Shown piece by piece: positions 1 through 10,376 of a DNA stretch of 64,000 nt. Origin of the DNA: Tenrec ecaudatus (lineage: Eukaryota; Chordata; Mammalia; Afrosoricida; Tenrecidae); contig NC_134536.1 in the NCBI RefSeq assembly GCF_050624435.1, positions 129,030,758-129,094,757 of the forward strand. Direction: 5' to 3'. Position 1 is the first letter of the stretch. Every line of letters begins with the position of its first letter. Under the pieces are notes generated by a model, which worked only from the letters and a program-made list of their open reading frames with translations, did no database searches and was not told the origin of the DNA. A program made the translations under genes and the position numbers.

Positions 1-1403
1 AGGGGTCTCCACAGGGCTGCTCCAGCACCCAGGGCTGCATCGGGGTAGGTCCATGCAGCTTCTCCTCAGGGATGTCTTGCAAGAAGTGAGCCTTGCCAGC
101 TGGAGCAGGGAACTGGCTAAGGCAGCTGCACCCTGGTCTGACCATCAGAAAGCGAGAGGCCTGAGAACTAGAAAGGCGAGTCTTACTGAGCCATTTATCT
201 CTCCTCCCTTTCTATTAACTCCACATGTGTTTATCAGCCAGGTTGGCACAATAAACTTTTAACTATCTCAGTATCCAAACCCCAAACCCCAAACCCTCCG
301 CCATCAAGGGGATTCCAACTCATAACTCACTTCCTCGCTGCCAAATCAATGCCATCTCCTAACCATTCTCTAGGACAGAGTAGGGCTGCCCCAGTGAGTG
401 CCCGAGCCTGTCACTCAGCAGTAGACAGCCTCGTCGTCGGGCGGACTGGTGGTTTCCCACTGCTGACCTTGCGGTGAACATGGGACCCCCGTGCCAGCAG
501 GGTTTCCAATGCTGCAAGTCTTACAGGGGCAGACCTCCTCATCTTCCTCCCCCAGGTGCCAGGTAAAGTGACTTTCAACCACTGACCTGGGGGGGTGGGG
601 GTGGTAGCGCCATGCCTTTGAAAGCCATCTAAAAGACAGCGATTGGCTTTCTCCCATGCAGAGCAGCAGAGAGTGAAGACAGTCTAAGGAAGGCATTAGT
701 CTAAAGGACGACTGGCCCACACCAACCAAAAGTTTCTCTCTTTCTCTCTCTTTTTTCCTTACACCCATTCTTTATTTTGAAAATTGCTATTTAGTGGTAA
801 GAATGAAGTCTGTTCTGTCTCCCGGGCATCGATGATGTGGAGGGATTTAAAGTGTTACTGCATGGGATCATATTATTTTGGCTAAATAAGGAACTCTTCC
901 TAGCTCTGTGATGTCTCCTGCCAGGTCCGCTCTCCTGCACCCTTCTCAGTGCGCCCAGAGTCTGCCTGCACATTGGCGCCTTCCCTTTCGCCAGCTGAGC
1001 CACCCCAGCTGGTTCGGAAGCAGGAGGTGCTAGGAAGGCCAGAGCCTCGTCGTTCTCAGCATCGCATCCCCGCACAAGGCCTTCTGCACAGGCAGCCCCT
1101 ACTCCGTTCCTTCTTTATGAGACAAGGCCACATCCTCAAACTGCACCGAGGCCTGGGGCTGCCTGGTGAGGACTTAGCTGGCACCTGACCTTTTACTCCT
1201 TTTTTGGGGCCTGGGCTCCGGCGGCCCTGCTGCCTTTCAGCTGACAGATGGTGGGCACCACAAGCTGTTCCTCACCCCAAATTTTCTCTAGAAGAACTAG
1301 GTGGCGCCTATTTATTATTACCAACGGTCATGACCAGGAACCTAAAAGAAGGTGTGGGTTAGAACGGGTGAGAAATGTAGACCACAATTCAGATGAATAA
1401 AGC
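1..1403. other. Intergenic sequence, nothing firmly recognised
   Basis: No coding exon or clear repeat can be supported here. A short CCAAACC-like triplet run sits near 280 and a weak reverse SINE-like patch near 300-560. All open frames are short and have no family resemblance that I can see. Confidence 0.5.
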
Positions 1404-1415
1404 AGACCAGGCTTA

Positions 1416-1513
1416 GAAGGATGAGGGCAATGAATGTTCAAATGTGCTTTACACAATGGATGGATTGTGATAAGAGTTGTATGAGCCCCTAATAAAATGA
1501 TTAAAAAAAAAAA
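1416..1513 (+). repeat. LINE 3'-end fragment of the tenrec-type family
   Basis: This is a 98-bp copy of only the extreme 3' end of the family described at 53,028-54,985. It ends in an AATAAA signal followed by an A tail. The 12-bp direct repeat AGACCAGGCTTA lies at 1,404-1,415 and 1,514-1,525 and frames it exactly, as expected from target-primed reverse transcription with strong 5' truncation. Confidence 0.8.
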
Positions 1514-1629
1514 AGACCAGGCTTACTGGTCTCATAGGAACTCCCCTGAGATGATGACCCTAAATCCCCCTTCTAACTCGGAACTGAAGCCTCTGCCAGA
1601 GGTCACCTCTCAGCCAAAGAATAAAATCC

Positions 1630-1716
1630 AAACCAAACTCATAGCCATTGAGTCGACGCCGACTCAGTGACCCGCTAGGGCCGGGTAGAAGTGCTTCTGT
1701 GCGTTTCCAAGACTGG
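1630..1716 (-). repeat. AfroSINE fragment, reverse
   Basis: Reads as the reverse complement of the AfroSINE 3' half, including the block around 'gagtcgacgccgactca' and the 'gggtagaagtgcttctg' block. Ends are approximate. Confidence 0.7.
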
Positions 1717-2418
1717 GAGTAATTCTTGATGGGAGCTGAAGGCCCCTTGCAGTCTGCAGCCCAACACAGAACCCCGAACCCCTGCGGCTCCAGAGTCCCT
1801 GCCAGCCAGAGAGAACCCCGAGCTGTTCAGTGAATACGAAGACTGGAAGAGTGACGAGGGCTCTAGGAGATGAAACGGGCAACACTTGCCCAAGCAGAAG
1901 GGAGCGGGGTCCAGAGGAGACGAATGAAGGGACAAGGAAGCCCACAGTGGAAACAGAAGGGGACTGAGATGTGGGGACTGCAAACAGCGTGACGGGGCAA
2001 CTTACAAAGAAATGGCTGAGTGAGAACCGAAACCTCTGTGCAAAACTTTACTGAAAACATGATGTTTTTGTTTCTTTTTCAATGTTTCAATTTATTATTC
2101 CTTGAGAGTTGATACATATATCATGACATATTTTTTTTAAAAGAAGCTACCTTTTCATTTTGGTAAGCTGCAAACCTTCATGTTGTATAATGAATTCTTA
2201 GTTTATCACATGTGCTTTCTTTCCCTCATCTGACGTGTCACCTCCAGATTCCAGCAGGCGTCTCGTGAGAAACAGTCTCCTCCACATCACAGAACTCAAG
2301 GATCATCCTCCAGGAATTGAACGTGGAACAGTTCAGCTTATTCGTCAGTAGAAAAACCACAGTTAATAGCTAATGTTGCCTGCTTGTGTCAGTTTTTCTC
2401 TTTTAAAAGATGAAAGAA

Positions 2419-2607
2419 ATCGCTTCTCAGCCTTTTGGCTTGAAATCAAGTGTATTATCTGTTCTTATCAGTTTAATATCTGATAGTCCGCTATTTGAAG
2501 GCAACATATTAAATGCATTTTTGCAAGTAGGAGTTGGACTAGGAGGTGTTCCATCCACTCCACGCATCAGCCTGGTACTGAAGTGCTTCCAGGGATGGTG
2601 CAGTCCC
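2419..2607 (+). pseudogene. U2 snRNA retropseudogene
   Basis: The sequence follows U2 snRNA from its 5' end (ATCGCTTCTC) through the branch-site recognition and Sm-site regions to the 3' stem (CCACTCCACGCATC and GGTGC). Scattered substitutions make it a decayed copy. It is followed by a short unrelated 3' stretch and a CAAA-rich tail to about 2,650. An 11-bp direct repeat, AAGATGAAAGA, lies at 2,407-2,417 and 2,648-2,658. Tail plus duplication show insertion by LINE machinery. No PSE-like promoter element is visible upstream, so it is probably not expressed. Confidence 0.92.
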
Positions 2608-2903
2608 TTAAGGGCTTTCTCAAAAACAAACAAACAAACAAACAAACAAGATGAAAGAGAGAAAGGAAAGGGATGTCTTACAGCTGACAAAGAGAGTCAA
2701 GACTGGAAACACCCTCTGGGCCCTTCTGAAAGGAGCCTTTCCTCAGAGACTCTTCTTGCCCAAGAACCTTTGCTCAGTTCCAACAGAGAAAGCCTCCCCC
2801 TCGAGCCCGCACCTTGAATTTGGACGTTTAAACTCCTAAATGAGACTGTGAGAGTAAATTTTGATTTTTAAAAATTGACACTGGTAACCTATAGATTATT
2901 ATG

Positions 2904-3077
2904 TATGGTGTAGTAGTTACACGTTGGGCTACCATCTGCATGGTTGGCAGTTCAAAACCACCAGCAGCTCCGTGGGAGAAAGACCAGGCTTTCTGCTGTC
3001 ATAAAGTTACAGTCCCGGAAACCCACATGGGTCACCATGGATCAACATTAACTTGAAGGCAGTGAGTTAAAAAAAAA
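2904..3077 (+). repeat. AfroSINE
   Basis: The tRNA-like head ('tggtgtagtagttacacg'), the B-box-like 'gcagttcaaaaccacc', the 'gggagaaaga.caggctttct' middle block and an A-rich end appear in the right order. The copy is diverged. Confidence 0.75.
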
Positions 3078-3203
3078 TTCTTATATACAAAATGTAATAG
3101 TCACAAGAGATACTATATTCTATAACAATGTGATATATACATATCTATCTTCTAGATGTTACTACTAGCTGATAACCTCTAGTATATAGAAAAAGGAGGC
3201 TTT

Positions 3204-4140
3204 TCCACTCAAGTACTCACTCAATGCAAGAACACTTTGTTCTATTCAACTGGCATTCCATGATGCTCACCTTCCTGACAGATCGCTGAAGACAAAGCGG
3301 TGCATAAGCAAATGTGGTGAAGAAAGCTGATGGTGCCCGGCTATCAAAAGATACAGCATCTGGGGTCTTAAAGGCTTATAGATGAACAAGCAGCCATCTA
3401 GCTCAGAAGCAACAAGGCCCACATGGAAGAAGCACACCAGCCTGTGCGATCATGCGGTGCCAAAGGGATCAGTTATCAGGCATCAAAGAACAAAAAATCA
3501 TATCATTGTGATTGAGGGGGGGGGTGCAGAGTGGAGACCCAAAGCCTATCTGTAGGCAACTGAACATCCCCTTACGGAAGGGTTGTGGGGAGGAGATGAA
3601 CCAGTCAGGGTGCAATGTAGCAACGATGAAACATACAACTTTCCTCTGGTTCCTAAATGCTTCCTCCTACTCCACTATCAGTTCTACCTTACAAATCCGG
3701 CTAGACCAGAGGATGTTCACTGCTTCAGATAGGACCTGGAAACACAGGGAATCCAGGGCGGAAGATCCCTTCAGGACCAGTGGTAAGAGTGTCGATAATA
3801 CTGGGGGCAGGGGGGAGTGTGGGGTGTAAAGGGGGAACCAATTACAAGGATCTACATATAACCTCCTCCCCGGGGGACAGACAAGAGAAAAGAGGGTGAA
3901 GGGAGACGCAGGACAGTGTAAGATATGACAAAATAATAATTTATAAATTATCAAAGGTTCATGAGGGAGAGGGGAGCGGGGAGGGAGGGAAAAATGAGGA
4001 GCTGATGCCAGGGGCTTAGGTGGAGAGCAAATGTTTTGAGAATGATGAGGGCGATGAATAAACAAATGTGCTTTATACACTTGATATAAGTATGGATTGT
4101 GATAAGAGTTGTATGAGCCCCTAAGAAAATGATTGAAAAA
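3204..4140 (+). repeat. Long LINE 3'-region copy, tenrec-type family
   Basis: About 940 bp matching in order the copies at 54.07-54.98 kb and 57.33-58.19 kb. Shared blocks include 'gaagacaaagcgg', 'agcatctggggtcttaaagg' and 'gggaatccagggcgg', then a G-rich purine tract and the tail with a degraded AATAAA signal. The purine tract, poly(A) signal and A tail are typical of an L1 3' untranslated region. No reverse transcriptase frame is present. Insertion ends are not sharp. Confidence 0.75.
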
Positions 4141-4149
4141 AAGAAAAAG

Positions 4150-4312
4150 GAAGCTTTTTTGGGTGGGGGGAGGGGAGCTTACACCAAGGGCTCAATAGAA
4201 AGTAAATGTCTAGAAAATAATGATGGCAACATGTGTACAAATGTGCTTGATACAATTGATGTATGGATTGCAACAGGAGCTGTAAGAGGGCTCAGTAAAA
4301 CGTTTAGAAAAA
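4150..4312 (+). repeat. Second, diverged LINE 3' end stacked on the A tail
   Basis: A second copy of the last ~150 bp of the same family begins within the A-rich tail of the copy at 3,204-4,140. It includes a purine tract, 'acaaatgtgcttgatac', 'gtatggattg', and a degraded signal ('cagtaaaa'). It is more diverged than its neighbour. The same head-to-tail arrangement recurs at 42.6-43.15 kb. Confidence 0.65.
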
Positions 4313-4321
4313 GAAAAGGAG

Positions 4322-4405
4322 GAGGCCTTCTTCTCCCGTAGAGTCAGTCTCAGGAGCCCACAGGTGCAGGTCTGCTGTCCTCACGGGCGCTGTGCATCTG
4401 ATGGC
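4322..4405 (+). repeat. AfroSINE 3' half
   Basis: Begins in the SINE middle block ('ggccttcttctcccgtagag') and continues through 'cccacagg', a decayed 'ctgtcct' block and 'gatggcgtgg'. The LINE copies upstream appear to have landed in this SINE, but its 5' half is not clear. Confidence 0.5.
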
Positions 4406-4782
4406 GTGGCTCGAGTCCTGAGAACATACAGGTCAGCGTCACATCTGTCCAGGGGTAAAGGCATCTCTCCATCACATTCACTTATACATACTTATCCGAT
4501 CTCTGCTCCGGGAATCACCCCTCAGCCTGCTCCTTCCTTTACGTTTTACAGCCTTGACGTCTGTGAGGGGTCCCGGCCCACCCCTGTGGTTTGCCTGCTA
4601 TTCCCTCCAGGTTGGATGCGGTGACCGCTCTGCAGGAAGGAACACCACAGGAGAGCGGTCCTGGGCTCAGTGCAGAGCATCAGGGAGCGCGCATGCCAGT
4701 CTTTCCGACAGCCACTCCACTTTGATTACTTGATTACCGTGGTATTCACCTGATGAGGCTAACCTTACTCTTTTCTTTCTTT

Positions 4783-5040
4783 TTCAATTAGGCATTTTAT
4801 TGTGTTTTTAATGAAAGCTTACACAGCAAACTACTCCCTTCATTTCCACACCAACTGGTTACATTTTTCAGTGTAACAGACAACATTGTCATAATATCTG
4901 TTCTGTTTGTTCCGCTCTGGTACTCTAGTTTCCCTTGCCAGCTTGCCTTTGCCTTTGATCAGTTGACCTGGTCTCACCTAGACTCCGGGAGCTTTACTTT
5001 GTATCTTTAAAACATCTATTATGGTAAAACATGTAGGTCA
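4783..5040 (-). repeat. Afrotherian LINE-like 3' end, reverse
   Basis: On the reverse strand this ends with an AATAAA signal ('cacaataaaatgcct'). It resembles a common elephant/tenrec repeat that I recall as L1-like. Assignment is by memory of similar sequence only. Confidence 0.4.
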
Positions 5041-5787
5041 GACACAAAATTATCCATTTTAAAGACTAGCGCGCATCTGTCAGGGACACGAATGACATTT
5101 ACCAGGTTGTAATTTGCCCTCATCGAAATCAGCAACTCTGTGCCTGTGAAGCAGGCACGTGGTTGCACCATTGGCAACCCCACTGGCAATGCACAAGCCA
5201 CCATTCAAGGGTTCCCACGCATCTTGAATTTCTACAAGTGGCTCTACAATTTCTACAGGTTGTTCACTGACGTGATCACCCTTGCCCAACTCCACATCAA
5301 CACTTACTGACTTATTGTTTTGTTTTGTGCACGTTTTGCTAATAGGCATCCTCCTGGGTGTGAAAAGTCCGTACCTGCTGCAAATGGTTTGTAATTGACG
5401 ACTGACTGCTCCCTAGCTCAAGGCTGACTTGAACCTACCTGGCCACCGGCTTCTGGTAAGATTAAACAACCCTAAACACCCCGGTTGTCAAGCGGATTCC
5501 AGCTCATCGGGACCCTGTGTCACACAATTACACAACAGACACAATAGAATGGTTCCTGGGCTTTCTCAGCTGGAAGCTTGACGGAAGCTTTTTGCCAGCT
5601 GTTTCTTCCATAGAAGTGCTGGCGGTTCAAACCACACTCTTGGGTTAGCAGCTGAGGGCAAATTGCTTATGCCAGGTGGGTTAACGCTACAGCCCACAAC
5701 ACCCCACGGAGCACTGGACTACTCGCATCACACTGGGGGGGTGCTGTGAGTCAGAAGACCCTCCACAGCAACAATCCCTTTTTCTGC

Positions 5788-5985
5788 AATTTAAAAACAG
5801 GTGTGATGCAGTATCTTACTGTGGTTTGACTTGCATCATTTCCCCAATGTCAATGTTTTTAGCCATTTGGATCTTTTTTTTTGGGGGGGGGGGGAGAATG
5901 TTTGTGTAAGACCTTTGCCCACTTTTAAATTGGGTTGTCTTTTTTGTTATTGATTTGTAGGAGTCCCTTATAAGAGAAAGCTTCA
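5788..5985 (-). repeat. L1 fragment, reverse
   Basis: The phrases 'tatcttactgtggtttgacttgcat' (in part) and 'gacctttgcccacttttaaattggg' (in part) match the reverse complement of the widely conserved L1 ORF2-end/3' region. A homopolymer G tract interrupts it near 5,882. Confidence 0.7.
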
Positions 5986-6021
5986 AAAGTTCACACAAAA
6001 TGGAATTAAAAGATGATTCCC

Positions 6022-6210
6022 GCCCCCCCCCACCCAATTGGCAGGGGAGGGAGAGGGGAAAAAAAAGAGGGCTGATCCCACGGGCTCAATGGAAAGGACA
6101 TGTCTAGAAAAGAAGGATGGAATAAATATATGTATATGTTGGATACAATTGATGTATGGTTTGTAACAAGAGTTGTAAGGGCCCCCAATAAATTATATAT
6201 GTATATATGC
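6022..6210 (+). repeat. LINE 3'-end fragment, tenrec-type family
   Basis: Purine tract, 'gggctcaatggaaaggacatg', 'gatacaattgatgtatgg' and a 'ccccaataaa' signal followed by AT-rich DNA. It lies directly after a half mariner-MITE motif (5,983-6,018, 'cttcaaaagttcacacaaaa'). Confidence 0.65.
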
Positions 6211-6255
6211 ATAAGAGAAAGAAAGAAACGTGAGAATTGTTGGCACAGACTTGCT

Positions 6256-6450
6256 GAGCTGGTGGTGTAGTGGTTCCGAGTTGGGCCTGGATCAGCAAGG
6301 TCAGCAGTTTGAAACCACCAGCGGCTGGGGGAGAAAGACGGACTAATAATGGGCACTCCCAGGAAGCTATGGGCTTGGAGACTCACTCATAAGGCAGTTC
6401 GAGCCGCTCTGTTTCTGAGTTGGCATCTACTTGATGACAGAGTTTGGCTG
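6256..6450 (+). repeat. AfroSINE
   Basis: Head 'gagctggtggtgtagtggtt', B-box region 'cagcagtttgaaaccacc', and a rearranged 3' part ending 'gatgacagagtttggctg'. Confidence 0.7.
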
Positions 6451-6463
6451 GGGTAAGTTACCT

Positions 6464-6648
6464 GGGGAGCCCTAGCGGCGCAGTGGGTTACACTCACCTC
6501 AGGGTGAGCAGTAGGTACCTCCAGCCGCTCCCAGAAAGACTGGGCTGTCTACTTCTGTCAAGAGAGACAGTCTGGGAAAACCACAGGCGGTTCTGCCCTG
6601 TCCTACAGGGTCACTGAGAGGGGACATCAACTCCATCGGTTCGGTTCT
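6464..6648 (+). repeat. AfroSINE, nearly complete
   Basis: Starts with the canonical 'ggagccctagcggcgcagtg' and runs through 'ctccagccgctcc', 'ctgtcctacagggtcactga' to 'catcggttcggttctt'. It lies directly after another AfroSINE. Confidence 0.85.
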
Positions 6649-6663
6649 TAGCAGCCACTCTGA

Positions 6664-7338
<675 letters not shown>

Positions 7339-7341
<3 letters not shown>

Positions 7342-7625
7342 ACGCCGGCGCCCACGCACCCTCCGCACCGGGACGAGCCCGGCGCCCACCGCACCGCCGC
7401 CCTAGACGCCGGCGCCCACGCACCCTCCGCACCGGGACGAGCCCGGCGCCCACCGCACCCTCCGCACCAGGACGAGCCCGGCGGCGCCCACCCACCGCAC
7501 CGCCGCCCTAGACGCCGGCGCCCACGCACCCTCCGCACCGGGACGAGCCCGGCGCCCACGCACCCACCGCACCAGGATGAGCCCGGCGCCCACCGCACCG
7601 CCGCCCTAGACGCCGGCGCCCACCC
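7339..7625 (+). repeat. GC-rich minisatellite
   Basis: Imperfect tandem units of about 64 bp and longer variants. Each begins with the motif TAGACGCCGGCGCCCAC and contains GACGAGCCCGGCG and a CCGCACCGCCGCCC end. About three to four units are visible. The array begins inside the last codons of C6orf226 and supplies its stop codon. Confidence 0.85.
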
Positions 7626-7961
7626 CCGCATGCACCGGAGGCCGTGCCGCCCGGATCCGGCCCTGTTCCCCTGGCCGCCTCACCCAGCAGCGTCCCGGAC
7701 TATGGCCCAAAAAACTTAAAATAGATGTTGTTCCAGCCCTTACGTGGAGTGAAGCAAGTCTCTACTTTACTGAGATGCAGGCACGTGCTCATTTACCAAT
7801 TGCTCTCGGGGAGGCGCTGGAGGGCGAGGGGACCCAGCAGTTCCTACACCTACTCTGGTGGTAGCAGCATGGGGACCAGTTGGCACTTTGACTGGAGGCA
7901 GTCGTGCCCCAGAGGGGTAATGAACAAAGGGTCTGATAAAACGTCTCATTAAAAACACCGA

Positions 7962-7967
7962 AATAAA
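7962..7967 (+). other. Poly(A) signal, probably C6orf226
   Basis: AATAAA on the forward strand about 620 bp after the C6orf226 stop, with an ATTAAA at 7,948 just before it. It is followed by a C-rich run. Tail-to-tail placement with RPL7L1 makes it a plausible end for this gene. Confidence 0.5.
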
Positions 7968-8424
7968 CCCTCAGAACCCCCCCCCCCCACATTGCTCCAT
8001 GTGCACTCATGCCTGTGGCTTCACAGATGTCACGGGAAGCGGCTGCTGGCACACAAATCTGCTTTACCCAATTAATGAAATCCCAAAATAATCGAAAAAA
8101 GCAACCAACACAAACCCTAGAACCCTTGGTTCTGGGAACTTGCTAGGTCAGGCAGAGCTAGACTTCCAACAAGAAGAAAGCCCAGTTGACCTGGTGAGCT
8201 CTCCAGAGGCGGCCAGCCAGGTCACGGAAACAGGCACCTGGCTCCCTAAAGGGCTGTTTTCTCCCCAGGCAAAGGCAGACTAACAGAGATAGGCACTGCA
8301 GTGTCTAGCCCCGCCCGCATCAGGTGCTGGGAGTGCCTGATGACACACCTGTAGCTGTGGGGGGGTGGGGGTGGGGCCGGAAGGACCGCTCCATTATTTG
8401 CCACTGCACGCTCTGACCTGTTCT

Positions 8425-8430
8425 TTTATT
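8425..8430 (-). other. Poly(A) signal, probably RPL7L1
   Basis: AATAAA on the reverse strand. It is the first such signal I see downstream of the RPL7L1 stop codon at 10,168, implying a 3' UTR of about 1.7 kb (8.4-10.17 kb). That stretch shows no obvious repeat insertion. Confidence 0.5.
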
Positions 8431-10167
8431 TCAACAAATTTCTAAGTGAAAAGGAGGGCAGGCTAGATGCTTATTCACTCCACTCTATAGGCAAGCATGG
8501 AAACAACCTTCCCACAATCAGGACAAGGTGAATTTGGATCTTGAGCGGTAAGTAGGCTTCTGTCTTCACAAGTCCTTTTTTCCCACGACTGTGATACATC
8601 ATTTTAAAGTAATTTGATTTCACAATGCCTTACTGTTTAACAACTATAACAAATCTATTCTCGGGCAAGTTAACTCTTGAGCCAGGCAACCTAATTACCT
8701 CATAATTTGGCCCATTTTAAGGCACTCTTTAACCTCTAACTCAATTTTACAAATATGCTTGAGTCGCCCAGGAGCCAAAAAGGCAGCAAAGATGAACCTG
8801 AAAGGGCCAGAGGGCTCAACAGTCTGGCCTTAACCTTCCCTCCACTGTGGAAGACAAGTTCATGTTTAGGTGGCCACCAACGACAAAGCAGATCAAGAGC
8901 AGCCTCCTGGAAGTCACTGCCAAGTGGGCCGGGGACGAGCAGGGTAGCACCAAGGTCTAAAGAAGCTGCCTGTCTAGGGGCTGCAAGACCCCATGGTGCT
9001 AATGTCATCCAAGCTAAACCAAGGAGTGGTGTACTCTTTCCTGCCTCGAGTTTCAGAAAATCCACCCTCAAGCCAGCAGAGGCAAGGTGAACGTCGGGCC
9101 TCGGCCACCTTCCAGGGCGTTCGGATCAAGCATCTAGCTGGTTAGAGGGGGAAAAAAAATCTTTCTGGGAGAACAATAAAGGACTTCCTTCTGAACGTGT
9201 CCCGCCATCCCAACGTGCCGGCACTGTTTGCCTGGCGAGTCGGTCCTGATCACAGATTCTCCATCAAGGTCTGTGACCTCAGACTAAGCACAGGTTAAAA
9301 TCCCGCATTCGAGCAAGAGGCTGTGTTGGTGCCAGACTAAGCTAAGGCAGCCAAAAGAACACTCTTGAAGTGCCAAGTTTGAAAGCCCTCAAATCTGCTC
9401 ATAAAAAAAGTTGGAACAGGAATTCACAGAAGACAAGCACTTCAGTTTGAACTTGGAATTGTATTTCAAGTTCTTTCCAAGATCAGGGCCTAACCATCCC
9501 CAGGTCAAGTATGTCCGAGATTGGTCCACTGCTACAGGGGGATTGGGGAGCCAGGTCACGTGCTTGGGTATTCACCAACATTAACTCCGACAGGAGATGA
9601 GGCACTGCAGAACTCCTTCTTCCTCAAGGCCAGCTGCCAGTCCTCGCTGATTTCAGGAGGAGCCGTGGCCAAGCAACCACGGGATCTCTCCTTGAGCCAG
9701 GAGAGGAGCTTGCCACACCTCCCACCCATGGTCTCTCCCCTCCAGTTGCTGAAGACGGGAAAGAGGTCTCTTTGAAGATGCGTGGTGTCCATTGAGGAAC
9801 CTCCACCCAGGCACCGTGCTTTCAGGAAGTCTGAGGAAGAGACAAAACAGCGGCGTCAGCGTGACTTCACTGCAATAAGAACGAGCTGTCACAAGCGAGA
9901 AAGTCTTCAAACCCTTTGGAGAGGAGTTTAGAGTGGTGGTTAGTTTCCCTGCTTCCTGCCAGATAATCACAGCAACGCAGAACATTTCACGCCCCATCAC
10001 CTAGCTGGGACAGTCACTGCAGCCGAAGCCTGGCACTCCCTGTTCTAAGCATCCCCTCGACTCATAAATACCAAATGCAGACATTCTTAAGCACAGCTCT
10101 GGGCAAAAATAACCTGCAGTTCCATCCAAAGCCAGTCTGCAAGCAGTTTTTCCCGCCTCACCTGTGT

Positions 10168-10376
10168 CTAGTTCAGCTGCCGGATGAGTTGGTTGATGCG
10201 TTCTCCACGATAGCCAGGTGAGCCCATCTCCTTGAGGAAACCCACTCTGTTCTTGGTAGCATGCCGGGCCACAGAGAGATGGAACGGGTGCAAGAACTGC
10301 GAGACCACCTGGAAATACTTGCCCGGGAAGGCGATTTCATGGATGAGGTCTTCCAAGCAAATCACACCAAACTTCC
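10168..10376 (-). CDS. RPL7L1: RPL7L1 coding exon 6 (last)
   Basis: Acceptor CTAG at 10,377-10,380 completes the split glycine of exon 5. It encodes [19 protein letters not shown] through to RQLN and the stop codon. Confidence 0.97.

Noticed and set aside
280-300. CCAAACC-like tandem units that recall telomeric repeats
   Set aside because: Only three units and not the vertebrate TTAGGG motif; simple low-complexity DNA.
5610-5770. Possible rearranged AfroSINE
   Set aside because: Individual blocks resemble the SINE but are in the wrong order and strongly diverged, so it is not listed as a feature.
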